Shown: positions 15,985-25,350, numbered from the stretch's first letter. The stretch: 64,000 nucleotides of DNA from TMED27 sp050633165 (GCA_050633165.1 JBOEFZ010000034.1:1-64000); one strand, 5' to 3'. Translations and numbers: made by a program. The notes: a model not told the origin generated them from the letters alone.

Positions 15985-17070
15985 TCACTCATTAAGCGCA
16001 TACAAACCCTGCGCGCCTTCCGGCTCCCCTGCCGCTACAACAGGCGAAAGCAGCAATTCACTCACCGGAACGACCTCAAACCCCCGCGCCTTAAGGCTAG
16101 GCAGCCACGCCATCAACGCCTCATACGTCACGCGCTTCGGATGTCCAATCGCAATCGCATACCCTTTCTTGAGCGCAATCCGCTCCGCCTTGGCAAGCGC
16201 ATTACGAACAAATTCCGGCGTTTCCTCATGATCCAAAAACACATCCCGCTCCGCATAATTCACACCCACCGCCCGCGCCGCCTCCGCCGCGACCGAAGTG
16301 CTAATCGTCTTGGAATCCACATAAAACAACCCCCGCTCACGCAGCGCTGTCGTAACCCATCCCATAGCCTTGGAATTCTGCGTCAAACGGCTTCCCATAT
16401 GGTTATTCAACCCCTTATACCCGTCAAACGCGGCAAAAGCTTTATCGAGCATCGCCTCAATCTCCGCCTTGCTCATCGCATCTTTCAACGCAATCGGTCC
16501 CGTATCAATCGCCCCATCCATCGGCTCCATCGGCATATGAATGATCAACTCATGCCCATGATCCCGCGCCCGCTTCGTCGCCTTCTCCAAATTCCCCGCA
16601 TAGGGTAAGAATGCAAGCGTCAACGGCACACCCTCAACACCACTCATCGCGCGGGTCATCGGATAATTCATCCCCATATCATCAATAATAATCGCAATCC
16701 GCGCCTTCTTTGATCCGGTATTTTGCAGCGCGTAAACAGGCGCAGGCTTCTTCTCTTCTTCCTGCCCACCCCGATTAAACTCCGCAACCAACGGATAGTT
16801 CTGAAGCGGCTTCAACAGCTGAAATACTATATTCTTCCGCGCCTTGGGCTGCGGCAAAGCCTCAAACTCCTCCGCCTCAAACACATCACCAATCGACTCA
16901 AACTCAACCTTAACATCGGCCTCATTCCCCACCGCCGAAGGCTCCACAACCTCCGCCACAGGCGCATCCGAAACCACAAACGCCTCCACCACCATCATCA
17001 CCGCAATAACGATGACAATAACGACCAACAAACCCAAAGGATGAATAATTTGCGGAAAACGCCGACTCAT
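15985..17070 (-). CDS. Divergent polysaccharide deacetylase family protein (DUF610/YibQ)
   Basis: 361 aa from the ATG at 17070; a more distant start (17154) would add 28 residues and overlap trpG. One N-terminal membrane segment (LGLLVVIVIVIAVMMVVEAFVV, about 12-33) anchors a periplasmic part. An acidic linker of about 100 residues leads to the NodB-like domain: IAIIIDDMGMNY, LAFLPYAGNL, HGHELIIHMPMEP, LNNHMGSRLT, and GYAIAIGHPKRVTYE. The substrate is unknown; members are thought to act on envelope glycans. It converges with rlmH across R1 and diverges from trpG. Confidence 0.88.
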   Translation of the reverse strand: MSRRFPQIIHPLGLLVVIVIVIAVMMVVEAFVVSDAPVAEVVEPSAVGNEADVKVEFESIGDVFEAEEFEALPQPKARKNIVFQLLKPLQNYPLVAEFNRGGQEEEKKPAPVYALQNTGSKKARIAIIIDDMGMNYPMTRAMSGVEGVPLTLAFLPYAGNLEKATKRARDHGHELIIHMPMEPMDGAIDTGPIALKDAMSKAEIEAMLDKAFAAFDGYKGLNNHMGSRLTQNSKAMGWVTTALRERGLFYVDSKTISTSVAAEAARAVGVNYAERDVFLDHEETPEFVRNALAKAERIALKKGYAIAIGHPKRVTYEALMAWLPSLKARGFEVVPVSELLLSPVVAAGEPEGAQGLYALNE

Positions 17071-17125
17071 GTCCAAAATACTATCGCAAATAACCCTTGC
17101 GTTCCACTGCTTCAAAACGGCATAT

Positions 17126-17701
17126 ATGAAACCCATGATAACTTTGATCGACAATTACGACAGCTTCACCTACAACCTCGTCCAATACTTAGGCGATTTA
17201 GAGGTCGAAACACGCATCTACCGCAACGATAAAATCACGGTGGACGAAGTTTTAACCGAAAACCCAAAAGGCCTCATGATCTCCCCCGGCCCAAGCGACC
17301 CCGACAATGCCGGAATCTGCCTAAACCTCGTACACGCCGCCGCAAAGCATGACATCCCCCTCTTCGGCGTTTGCCTAGGCCACCAGACAATAGGCCAAGC
17401 CTTCGGCGGAAACATCATCAAAACCCCACCCATGCACGGCAAAACCAGCCAAATCACCCACACCAACAAAAGCGCGTTTAAGGGCCTCCCCTCACCTCTC
17501 ACCGTCACCCGCTATCACTCCCTCATCATCGAACGCGAAACCTGCCCCGACACCTTGCAAATCACCGCGCAAACCGACGATGGCATCATCATGGGCGTAG
17601 CCCACAAAACCAAACCCATCCACGGCGTCCAATTCCACCCCGAAAGCATCGCGACCGACCACGGCCACCAAATGCTTCAAAACTTCATCGATATATTGTA
17701 A
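17126..17701 (+). CDS. trpG: Anthranilate synthase, glutamine amidotransferase component
   Basis: 191 aa class I amidotransferase that supplies ammonia to TrpE. The start MKPMITLIDNYDSF fits the family (often MILLIDNYDSF); 17135 is also possible, and neither has a strong ribosome-binding site. The catalytic triad is in GVCLGHQTIGQAFGG (Cys) and GVQFHPESIATDHG (His, Glu). Oxyanion strand LMISPGPSDP is present. It may also serve folate synthesis if shared with PabB (inference). trpD follows after 9 bp; trpE is not in the window. Confidence 0.95.
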   Translation: MKPMITLIDNYDSFTYNLVQYLGDLEVETRIYRNDKITVDEVLTENPKGLMISPGPSDPDNAGICLNLVHAAAKHDIPLFGVCLGHQTIGQAFGGNIIKTPPMHGKTSQITHTNKSAFKGLPSPLTVTRYHSLIIERETCPDTLQITAQTDDGIIMGVAHKTKPIHGVQFHPESIATDHGHQMLQNFIDIL

Positions 17702-17710
17702 AAGATATCT

Positions 17711-18706
17711 ATGCTACCCGACACAACCGCCCCCATCACCGAATCCGAAATGCGCACCGCCATGACCACCATCATGAACGGCGAAGCCGCAGACACCCAA
17801 ATCGCCCCCTTCCTCACCGCCATGAATGATCGTGGCGAAAGTGTTGAGGAAATCACCGGCGCCGCCAAAGCCATGCGCGAAAAAGTCATTCCCATCAACG
17901 CCCCCTACGGCGCGGTCGATTGCTGCGGCACTGGCGGCGATGCCTCCGGCACATACAACATCTCCACCGCCGTCGCGCTCATCGCGGCATCCTGCGGCGT
18001 GCCAATCGCCAAACACGGCAACCGCGCCGCCAGCTCAAAATCCGGCGCCGCCGACGTCCTCGAAGCCTTAGGCGTAAATCTCGACCTCCCGCCCGATCGC
18101 CTCGAAGAAGCCCTAAAGCTCTACAATTTCGCCTTCCTCATGGCCCCAAACCATCACCCGAGCATGAAACACGTCGCCCCCGTACGAAAGCAACTAGGCC
18201 GCCGCACAATCTTCAACCTCCTCGGCCCCCTCGCCAACCCCGCCGGAACGCGCCTTCAACTCATCGGCGTATATGACGAAAAATGGCTAATCCCCATGGC
18301 GGAAACCCTGCAAAAGCTCGGCACAAAACGCGCATGGGTCGTGCATGGCACAGACGGCCTCGACGAAATCACCACCACGGCAGAAACCAAAATCGCTATC
18401 CTCGATGAAGGCCAAATCACCACAAAAACCCTCAGCCCCGATGATTTCGGCCTGCCTACCGCCGCACCAGAATCCCTAAAAGGCGGCGATGCCGATGAAA
18501 ACGCCACCGCCCTCCGTGCCCTCCTCGAAGGCCGCCAATGCAGCTACCGTGACATCGCTCTGGCCAACGCCGCCGCCGTCCTGCTCATCGCCGGCAAAGC
18601 CGAAACCCTCAAAGAGGGCGTAGCCCTCGCCGCCGCAGAAATCGACAGCGGCCACACTTACCAAACCCTAAAAGACTACATCCAATTCACAAGAGAAGCC
18701 CTATGA
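17711..18706 (+). CDS. trpD: Anthranilate phosphoribosyltransferase
   Basis: 331 aa; joins anthranilate to PRPP. The PRPP-binding motif CCGTGGDASGTYNIST is at about 73-88, followed by KHGNRAASSKSGAADVLEALGV and the metal-binding region with DGLDE near residue 217. Length is normal. The last four bases overlap trpC (ATGA), so trpGDC form one operon. Confidence 0.97.
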   Translation: MLPDTTAPITESEMRTAMTTIMNGEAADTQIAPFLTAMNDRGESVEEITGAAKAMREKVIPINAPYGAVDCCGTGGDASGTYNISTAVALIAASCGVPIAKHGNRAASSKSGAADVLEALGVNLDLPPDRLEEALKLYNFAFLMAPNHHPSMKHVAPVRKQLGRRTIFNLLGPLANPAGTRLQLIGVYDEKWLIPMAETLQKLGTKRAWVVHGTDGLDEITTTAETKIAILDEGQITTKTLSPDDFGLPTAAPESLKGGDADENATALRALLEGRQCSYRDIALANAAAVLLIAGKAETLKEGVALAAAEIDSGHTYQTLKDYIQFTREAL

Positions 18707-19485
18707 GTAGCGTCCTAAACGAAATCTGCGCCCGCAAAGCCGAGCATGTCGCCGCGCAAAAGGCAAAAACCCCTCTAACAGAGCTCGAAGCACAAGCAAA
18801 AGCAGCCGAAGCCCCACGCGGCTTCATCAACGCCATAAAATCCGCACCTGACAAGGCCCTAATAGCAGAAGTCAAAAAAGCTTCCCCCAGCAAAGGCATC
18901 ATCCGCGCCGATTTTAACCCCACCCAAATCGCCCGCATTTATGAGGATAACGGCGCAACCTGCCTCTCCGTCCTAACCGACGAGCCGTATTTCCAAGGGC
19001 ACGATGAATACCTCAAAACCGTAAAATCCGAAGTCAAAATTCCCGTCTTGCGCAAAGATTTCATGATCGACCCTTACCAAATCATCGAATCCCGCGCCCT
19101 TGGCGCCGATTGCATCCTCATCATCATGGCCGCCCTCTCCGACGCGCAAGCCAAAGAACTCTACGACCTCTCAACCGCCCAAAACATGGATGTCCTCGTG
19201 GAGGTTCATAACGCCGAAGAACTGGAACGCGCCGCGCGACTTTCCCCCGCCATGATCGGCGTCAATAACCGTAACCTCAAAACCCTAAAAGTCGATACCC
19301 AAACCAGCTTCGACCTCTTAGGCAGCATCCCCGACACCGCCATCAAAATCGCCGAAAGCGGCCTAGCCGATGCAAACGTCATAAATCGCCTAAATACCGC
19401 CGGCTACAACGGCTTCCTCATCGGCGAATCCCTCATGCGCGAACCCGACATCGCCGCCGCCATCAAAAACTTATTTGACACATAA
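18703..19485 (+). CDS. trpC: Indole-3-glycerol phosphate synthase
   Basis: 260 aa TIM barrel, stand-alone (no TrpF domain). Family blocks: IAEVKKASPSKGII, CLSVLTDEPYFQGHDEYL, PVLRKDFMIDPYQI, VEVHNAEELERA, IGVNNRNLKTLKVD and AESGL. It starts inside the trpD stop. A TTGACA of the lexA promoter overlaps its last codons. Confidence 0.97.
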   Translation: MSSVLNEICARKAEHVAAQKAKTPLTELEAQAKAAEAPRGFINAIKSAPDKALIAEVKKASPSKGIIRADFNPTQIARIYEDNGATCLSVLTDEPYFQGHDEYLKTVKSEVKIPVLRKDFMIDPYQIIESRALGADCILIIMAALSDAQAKELYDLSTAQNMDVLVEVHNAEELERAARLSPAMIGVNNRNLKTLKVDTQTSFDLLGSIPDTAIKIAESGLADANVINRLNTAGYNGFLIGESLMREPDIAAAIKNLFDT

Positions 19486-19503
19486 GATGAACTAAAGTAG
19501 AAC
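19475..19503 (+). promoter_or_regulatory. lexA promoter
   Basis: TTGACA at 19475-19480, 17 bp spacer, TAGAAC at 19498-19503. The -35 overlaps the trpC stop region and the SOS box covers the spacer and -10, a layout for repression by LexA. Confidence 0.6.
19489..19503. promoter_or_regulatory. SOS (LexA) box, GAAC-N7-GAAC
   Basis: GAAC at 19489-19492, seven bases, GAAC at 19500-19503. This is the alphaproteobacterial LexA operator. It lies 60 bp before the lexA start, so lexA is probably self-repressed. Confidence 0.9.
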
Positions 19504-19562
19504 AAAAGAGAAATATCCGAATCTCTACTGCGTTTATGATTTAGTCTTTGAAGGGGAAAACC

Positions 19563-20216
19563 ATGCTTACACGCAAACAACGCGAATTACTTTTGTTCAT
19601 CCACGGGCGCTTACAAGAAGACGACGTTCCCCCTTCATTTGAGGAAATGAAAACCGCCCTCGGTCTCAAATCAAAATCCGGCATCCATAGATTAATCAGC
19701 GGCCTTGAAGAACGCGGCTACCTAAAACGCCTCCCCCACCGCGCCCGTGCCCTCGAAATCATAAAACTCCCCGATAGCTTCGAAGAAACAAAAACCGTAG
19801 CAGACACCGTCCCCGCCGCCGCGAACGAAGATTACACCCCCATCCCCCTCTTGGGCAAAATCGCCGCCGGAACCCCGATCGAAGCCATCAGCCACGAACA
19901 AGATAACATTCCCGTCCCCCCATCCATGATGGGCTTTGGCGAACATTACGCCCTCACCGTTGATGGCGAATCCATGATTAAGGCCGGAATCAATGACGGC
20001 GACACGGTCATTATCGAACGCTGCAACACCGCCAATAACGGTGAAATCATCGTCGCACTCGTCGATGGCGAAGAAGCCACCCTAAAACGCCTCCGCCGCG
20101 CAGGCGGCAAAATCGTCCTAGAACCCGAAAACGACGCCTTCGAACCCCAAATCCTAGAACCCGAACGCGTCCAGATCCAAGGGCGTCTGGCAAGCCTCAT
20201 GCGTACATACCATTAA
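19563..20216 (+). CDS. lexA: SOS repressor LexA
   Basis: 217 aa from the ATG at 19563, which follows GGGGAAAACC; an upstream in-frame TTG (19548) is unlikely. The winged helix-turn-helix covers PPSFEEMKTALGLKSKSGIHRLISGLEERGYL (about 23-54, key helix KSKSGIHRLI). The self-cleavage bond is Ala102-Gly103 in KIAAGTPIEAI, and the protease dyad is Ser137 (DGESMIKAG) and Lys175 (EATLKRL). LexA represses DNA-damage genes until RecA filaments trigger its cleavage. A matching operator is at 19489-19503. Confidence 0.97.
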   Translation: MLTRKQRELLLFIHGRLQEDDVPPSFEEMKTALGLKSKSGIHRLISGLEERGYLKRLPHRARALEIIKLPDSFEETKTVADTVPAAANEDYTPIPLLGKIAAGTPIEAISHEQDNIPVPPSMMGFGEHYALTVDGESMIKAGINDGDTVIIERCNTANNGEIIVALVDGEEATLKRLRRAGGKIVLEPENDAFEPQILEPERVQIQGRLASLMRTYH

Positions 20217-20378
20217 GCAAAGCGCCGCAAGAGCGAGGTATCAGTAACATTGGCCTTGCCGCAATCTCCCCGCAAAAACCGTAATCTTCGCGTCCCTTGT
20301 CTCGGCGAAGCCCGAAGGGCGAAGACGAATTCGCGTTAAAAATCCCCAACACACTTGTTAAGACAGCATCCCGCCAAC

Positions 20379-22448
20379 CTAACGCGCAACCCACGGCCGA
20401 TCCCCGCGATAATCCTCAACCCGCCGAACAATCACCGCACCATTCCGAACCTCAAAACTATGCGCCCCATGCCGATACACATCAAACCGCGTATATAAAT
20501 CCGCCGCACAAACCGTATCCGGCGGTGAATATTTTGACAAAACCAAATCCGCCCACGCACATTCCGCCCGCAAAATATCCGCCCGATGATCCTTCAAATA
20601 CGAAATCTTCACCCCTTCCACACCCATCCGGCACGCAAACCCGTCACAACGAACCCTAAAATCACCATTTTCGAAACGCCCCTCTTTGGAAAAAGACTCC
20701 GCCGCCCCGATCTCCAATCCCGAAATCCGCTCCCAACTCTCCCGCACAAAACGCTCCTTCCGCCGATCCGAAACATAGATTTGCCCATCCGCATCATCCC
20801 AAATCGCCACCAAATCAAATTTCGAAGAAATCGATGAAATTTGCGATTTAGCATCGAATGAAGCGATAGAGAGCAGAAGAAACACGCAAGCAAAAACACC
20901 CCGCAACCACCCTTTCAAAATCGCCACCGAAAGCCCCGCAAACACAAAAAACACAAGCGCCAAAACATTCCATTGCGCCGTCCGCAGTACCGCCCCATCC
21001 ATATCCGCCACAAAATGCGCCAAATACAAAACCGCCTGCAACCCCGGCTCCATAAGCATAAGCGTCCAACCCTCAAGCCCAAACGGCATCAAAAGCAACG
21101 CCAAAACCGCCAAGGGCATCACCCAAAACCCTAAAATAGGCACCGCCAAAACATTCGCCAAAACCCCGTAAACCGACAAAACCTGAAAATGATACAGCGT
21201 CAGAGGCGCCGTCCCGATGGTCGCCACAACACTCGTCATACAAACCCCGAGCACATAAAGCCCCAAACGCCGCAGCCCCCCCGCGCTCCGCCGCCACCGC
21301 GCCCAAACGGGCCGCAACCAATCATAAAAAACAATCAACGCGGTTACGGCGGAAAACGACATCTGAAAACTCGCCGACATCAAACTTTCAGGAAAAAACA
21401 GCAATATCACCGCCGCCGCAAACGCCACCACCCGCAACGACATCGGCGATCGATCCAGCAATATCGCCAAAAACACAATCCCCACAGACAGCATCGCCCG
21501 CTGCGTCGGGATCGTCGCGCCCGCCAAAAACATGTAAAACAACGCACCAGCACACGCAAACACGGCGGCATATTTCTTAACCGGATAGCGCAGCGCAAAA
21601 CCCGCAAATGCCGCCATCCCGAACCGCGCCGCCATAAATAAAAACCCCGAAAACAACCCGACATGCAGCCCCGAAATCGCCAACATATGCGCCAACCCCG
21701 CCGCACGAATCGCCTCCATATCCCCCTCATCCATCGCCGTACGCCGCCCAATCATCAACGCCTTGGCAAGCGCCGCGCTTGATCCCTCCAACGCGGCATT
21801 AATCCGCACCCCCACCGCATGCCGCAACCCTTCAAAATCAAACTGACGCGCAGGCACACTCTCTAAAACTTCCGGCGTTTTATACCCAAACCCAAGCGCC
21901 CCAATCGATTTAAAATACATAAAGCGCTGAAAATCAAAACCATCAGGAATCACCGGCGCAGAAGGCGCAGATAAATTCGCCAAAACCCGAACCCGCTGCC
22001 CCACCGCAAGCCCCTCAGGTTTCCAAACCTTCAACCGCACCTTCCGAGGCACATTCTCCGCCGCAACGCCTTCAATCTCCACACCGGATAAAACCAACCG
22101 CGCGCCCTTTTCCAAATCCTCAATCGCCGAAATATCGCCAACAACATCAACAAATTCCAATTCGCGTTCCAAAAGCGGCGTATGAACCACCACACTCCGC
22201 CATTGCGCCGCACTAAACCCAACCCCCACCAACAATGCCGCATAAAGCAAATAATTCCGCCGCCACACCGCCAACCCAAATAACGGCAAAACACCACAAA
22301 GCCCCGCCCAAACCGGCGGCTCATTAGACAACGCAAAATACCCCGCAATCCCGATCGCCAATAAAACAGGCACAAACAAAAACGCCTGCACCCGATGCGC
22401 CGCAATCTCATCACATAAAAACATCCAAATTTTTGTTAAAACCTGCAA
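20379..22448 (-). CDS. comEC: ComEC/Rec2-family DNA uptake channel protein
   Basis: 689 aa polytopic inner-membrane protein. The N-terminal third holds two membrane segments and a DUF4131/OB-like periplasmic domain (VVGDISAIEDLEKGARLVL, VRLKVWKPEG). The competence domain carries AGLAHMLAISGLHVGLFSGF near residues 231-250 and about eight further helices. The C-terminal 150 residues are a degenerate region without the HxHxDH of a metallo-beta-lactamase domain, as in many alphaproteobacterial homologues. The start could be 22448 or 22424. It diverges from gltX. ComEC moves single-stranded DNA in transformation; no other com genes are here. Confidence 0.88.
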   Translation of the reverse strand: MQVLTKIWMFLCDEIAAHRVQAFLFVPVLLAIGIAGYFALSNEPPVWAGLCGVLPLFGLAVWRRNYLLYAALLVGVGFSAAQWRSVVVHTPLLERELEFVDVVGDISAIEDLEKGARLVLSGVEIEGVAAENVPRKVRLKVWKPEGLAVGQRVRVLANLSAPSAPVIPDGFDFQRFMYFKSIGALGFGYKTPEVLESVPARQFDFEGLRHAVGVRINAALEGSSAALAKALMIGRRTAMDEGDMEAIRAAGLAHMLAISGLHVGLFSGFLFMAARFGMAAFAGFALRYPVKKYAAVFACAGALFYMFLAGATIPTQRAMLSVGIVFLAILLDRSPMSLRVVAFAAAVILLFFPESLMSASFQMSFSAVTALIVFYDWLRPVWARWRRSAGGLRRLGLYVLGVCMTSVVATIGTAPLTLYHFQVLSVYGVLANVLAVPILGFWVMPLAVLALLLMPFGLEGWTLMLMEPGLQAVLYLAHFVADMDGAVLRTAQWNVLALVFFVFAGLSVAILKGWLRGVFACVFLLLSIASFDAKSQISSISSKFDLVAIWDDADGQIYVSDRRKERFVRESWERISGLEIGAAESFSKEGRFENGDFRVRCDGFACRMGVEGVKISYLKDHRADILRAECAWADLVLSKYSPPDTVCAADLYTRFDVYRHGAHSFEVRNGAVIVRRVEDYRGDRPWVAR

Positions 22449-22487
22449 AAGAGTTGCGCCGTCCGGTTGTTAAAGCTAAAAACCTTT

Positions 22488-23888
22488 ATGACCCAAGAGA
22501 AACAAATTGTCACCCGCTTCCCTCCCTCCCCAACCGGCCTTATGCATATCGGCAATGCCCGCACGGCGCTGTTCAATTGGCTCTATGCCCGCGCAAATGG
22601 TGGGAAGTTTCTCATCCGGATCGAGGATACCGACCGCAAACGCCACTCCGAAGAAGCCGTGCAAGTCATCCTCGACGGCCTCGAATGGCTAGGCCTGAAC
22701 TACGACAACGAACCACAATCCCAATTCGCCAACCGCCAAAGGCATATCGAAGTCGCCAACCAACTCCTCGCCACCGGCAAAGCCTATAAATGCTACTGCA
22801 GCCCCGAAGAGCTCGCCGAAATGCGTGAATCCGGCAACGGCTATAACCGCAAATGGCGCGATAACACAGACACCCCACCCGAAGGCATCGATCCCGTCAT
22901 CCGCATCAAAGCCCCCATGAGCGGCGAAACCACCATCCATGACGAAGTCCAAGGCGACGTCACCGTTAAAAATGATCAGCTCGATGATTTCATTATCCTG
23001 CGCAGTGATAACACACCAACCTACATGCTCTCCGTCGTTGTTGACGACCATGATATGGGCATCACGCACATAATTCGCGGCGATGACCACCTCAACAACG
23101 CCTTTCGCCAAAAAGTCATCTTTGACGCGATGGAATGGGCCACACCAATCTTCGCCCACACCCCGCTCATCCATGGCGCGGACGGTGCAAAATTCTCCAA
23201 ACGCCACGGCGCGCAGAGCATCAAAGAATACGCCGATATGGGCTTCTTGCCGGAGGCAATGCGCAATTACCTCATGCGCCTTGGCTGGGGTCATGGAGAT
23301 GAGGAAATCATCCCCGACGCAAAGGCATTAGAGCTCTTCGACCTCTCCGGCATCGGCAAAGCTGCCGCCAAATTCGACTTCGCAAAGCTCGAAAACCTAA
23401 ACGCGCATTACATCAATGAACTCTCCGCCGCAGAAATGATCGCGCACCTAACCCCTATTTACGCCGCGCAAGATGACCTTACCTTTGACACACAGACGCA
23501 AAAATGGATCACCGAGCATAGCGATGAGTTAAAGTCACGCAGCAAGACCCTCCCGCAACTAGCTGAGGATGCATCATTTTACGCCAAGCGCGCCCCCTTC
23601 GCCTATGACGCAAAGGCAGACGCATTACTGGATCAAGACGGTGTCACGACCCTATCCCACCTCAAAACCGCCCTCGAAACCTTAAGCGATTGGAACGAAA
23701 GCGAAATCCAAAATGCATGCAAGAGTATCGCCGGCGAGCATAAAGAAGGAAAGCTCGGCAAAGTAGCCATGCCGTTGCGCGCCGCCCTAACCGGCACAAC
23801 CACCTCCCCCTCAATCTTCAAAGCCGCAGAGATATTAGGCCGCGAGGAAGCCCTCACCCGCCTAAACGCCGCCATCAACAGGCTATAG
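22488..23888 (+). CDS. gltX: Glutamyl-tRNA synthetase
   Basis: 466 aa class I aminoacyl-tRNA synthetase. The HIGH motif is HIGN at residues 20-23, within RFPPSPTGLMHIGNAR. The KMSKS-like motif is KFSKR near 240, followed by HGAQSIKEY. The C-terminal anticodon-binding domain is complete (GTTTSPSIFKAAEILG). The ATG at 22488 is preferred to the TTG at 22467. The stop codon lies inside the small palindrome E3. Whether it also charges tRNA-Gln is unknown, since gatCAB is not in view. Confidence 0.96.
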   Translation: MTQEKQIVTRFPPSPTGLMHIGNARTALFNWLYARANGGKFLIRIEDTDRKRHSEEAVQVILDGLEWLGLNYDNEPQSQFANRQRHIEVANQLLATGKAYKCYCSPEELAEMRESGNGYNRKWRDNTDTPPEGIDPVIRIKAPMSGETTIHDEVQGDVTVKNDQLDDFIILRSDNTPTYMLSVVVDDHDMGITHIIRGDDHLNNAFRQKVIFDAMEWATPIFAHTPLIHGADGAKFSKRHGAQSIKEYADMGFLPEAMRNYLMRLGWGHGDEEIIPDAKALELFDLSGIGKAAAKFDFAKLENLNAHYINELSAAEMIAHLTPIYAAQDDLTFDTQTQKWITEHSDELKSRSKTLPQLAEDASFYAKRAPFAYDAKADALLDQDGVTTLSHLKTALETLSDWNESEIQNACKSIAGEHKEGKLGKVAMPLRAALTGTTTSPSIFKAAEILGREEALTRLNAAINRL

Positions 23889-23914
23889 TCGTTTGGATTA
23901 AGGATATGACTATA
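23884..23914. repeat. Minimal palindrome E3, E-family ends joined
   Basis: TATAGTC (23884-23890) then GTTTGGATTAAGGAT then GACTATA (23908-23914). The left end TATAGTCGTTTGGATTA matches E1 and E2 left ends. It looks like an E element reduced to its termini. It overlaps the gltX stop. Confidence 0.55.
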
Positions 23915-23932
23915 TCCACAAACTTATCCACA
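23912..23932 (+). promoter_or_regulatory. Pair of DnaA-box-like sites
   Basis: ATATCCACA at 23912-23920 and a perfect TTATCCACA at 23924-23932, same orientation, 12 bp apart, in the 142 bp gltX-gltA gap. They could bind DnaA and influence gltA transcription. Two boxes are too few for a typical origin. Confidence 0.5.
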
Positions 23933-24030
23933 AGTTCTGATTGATATCACGGCGCATTAAGACTATCCTAATAATGTTGTTCTAACATTGCGTATTCTTC
24001 GCAAACCTTCTGCACAAATTGGGGATCATA

Positions 24031-25347
24031 ATGGCCAAAGACAAAGCAAATCAAAACGGTAAAACCTTCACACTCACCAACGACCAAACGGGCGAGAAAT
24101 ACACCCTCCCCGTACAAGATGGAACCTGCGGCCCAAGCGTCGTTGACATCCGCAAATTCTACGCCGAAACCGGCCACTTTACTTTTGACCCAAGCTTCAC
24201 GGCAACCGGAAGCTGTAAATCAAAAATAACATTTATTGATGGTGAAAAAGGCATCCTCATGCATCGCGGCTACACGATTGAGGAGCTGGCGGAAAAAAGT
24301 AACTATCTCGAGGTTGCGCACCTCCTCCTCTACGGCGATCTACCAAAGAAAAAAGAATTCGAAGAGTTCGAGCATAACATCACCTATCACACCATGGTGC
24401 ATGAGCAAATCAACTACTTCTTCCGTGGCTTCCGCCGTGATGCGCACCCCATGGCGGTGATGTGCGGCGTTGTTGGCGGCCTTTCGGCCTTCTATCACGA
24501 CTCGCTCGATATCTGGGACCCGCAGCAACGCGAAATCTCCGCCCACCGACTGATTGCAAAAATCCCGACCATCGCGGCAATGACCCTCAAATACACACAC
24601 GGCCAACCATTCATGTATCCGCGAAACGATTTATCTTATGCGGAAAACTTCCTTTATATGTGCTTCGGCCTTCCGGCTGAACCTTATAAAGTTAACCCCG
24701 TCCTCGCCAATGCGATGGACAAAATCCTGATCCTCCACGCCGATCACGAGCAAAACGCCTCAACCTCAACCGTCCGCATCGCCGGCTCATCCCAAGCCAA
24801 CCCCTTCGCTTGTATCTCCTCCGGCATCGCTTCCCTATGGGGCCCTGCTCACGGCGGCGCGAACCAGGCTGTCCTCGAAATGCTCGATGAAATCGGTGAT
24901 AAAAAGAACATCCCCGAATATATAAAACGCGCAAAAGATAAAGACGACCCGTTCCGCCTCATGGGCTTTGGTCACCGCGTTTACAAAAACTTCGACCCAC
25001 GCGCAGGCGTCCTCAAAAAAGCCTGCGACGAAGTCCTTGATGATCTGGGCATCAACGATCCACGCCTCGAACTCGCGATGGAGCTAGAGCGCATCGCCCT
25101 CGAAGATCCATATTTCGTTGACCGCAAACTCTTCCCGAATGTCGATTTTTATTCCGGCATCATCCTAAAGGCGATGGGCTTCCCAACCGAAATGTTCACC
25201 GTCCTCTTCGCCGTCGCGCGTACCGTCGGGTGGATTTCACAATGGAAAGAAATGATGGAAGAGCCATCCTTACGCATCGGTCGCCCGAGACAGCTTTACA
25301 CCGGCGAACCTCAACGCCCCTATGTTCCAATGAGCAAGCGCAAATAA
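24031..25347 (+). CDS. gltA: Citrate synthase
   Basis: 438 aa, type II citrate synthase: condenses oxaloacetate and acetyl-CoA at the entry of the TCA cycle. Active-site blocks are HADHEQNASTSTVRIAGS, WGPAHGGANQAVLEML and MGFGHRVYKNFDPRA (His and Asp of the catalytic triad), with DFYSGIILKAMG. The ATG at 24031 follows GGGGATCATA. It converges with lpxB with only 3 bp between stops, so no separate terminator is visible. gltA beside the lpx cluster is usual for alphaproteobacteria. Confidence 0.97.
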   Translation: MAKDKANQNGKTFTLTNDQTGEKYTLPVQDGTCGPSVVDIRKFYAETGHFTFDPSFTATGSCKSKITFIDGEKGILMHRGYTIEELAEKSNYLEVAHLLLYGDLPKKKEFEEFEHNITYHTMVHEQINYFFRGFRRDAHPMAVMCGVVGGLSAFYHDSLDIWDPQQREISAHRLIAKIPTIAAMTLKYTHGQPFMYPRNDLSYAENFLYMCFGLPAEPYKVNPVLANAMDKILILHADHEQNASTSTVRIAGSSQANPFACISSGIASLWGPAHGGANQAVLEMLDEIGDKKNIPEYIKRAKDKDDPFRLMGFGHRVYKNFDPRAGVLKKACDEVLDDLGINDPRLELAMELERIALEDPYFVDRKLFPNVDFYSGIILKAMGFPTEMFTVLFAVARTVGWISQWKEMMEEPSLRIGRPRQLYTGEPQRPYVPMSKRK

Positions 25348-25350
25348 GCG

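Noticed and set aside
15790..16608. Long plus-strand open frame of 272 codons
   Set aside because: Mostly the antisense of the divergent polysaccharide deacetylase gene, very Arg/His/Pro-rich, and its start lies inside palindrome E2.
20217..20378. Terminator or repeat between lexA and comEC (GAAGCCCGAAGGGCGAAG)
   Set aside because: The GCCC/GGGC stem is only four pairs and no T tract follows; too weak to call.
20379..22448. Truncated comEC because the metallo-beta-lactamase domain is missing
   Set aside because: Many alphaproteobacterial ComEC proteins lack an active nuclease domain; the frame is long, intact and ends normally.
23884..23932. Possible replication origin at gltX-gltA because of DnaA boxes
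   Set aside because: Only two boxes, no AT-rich unwinding region of size and no typical origin genes nearby.
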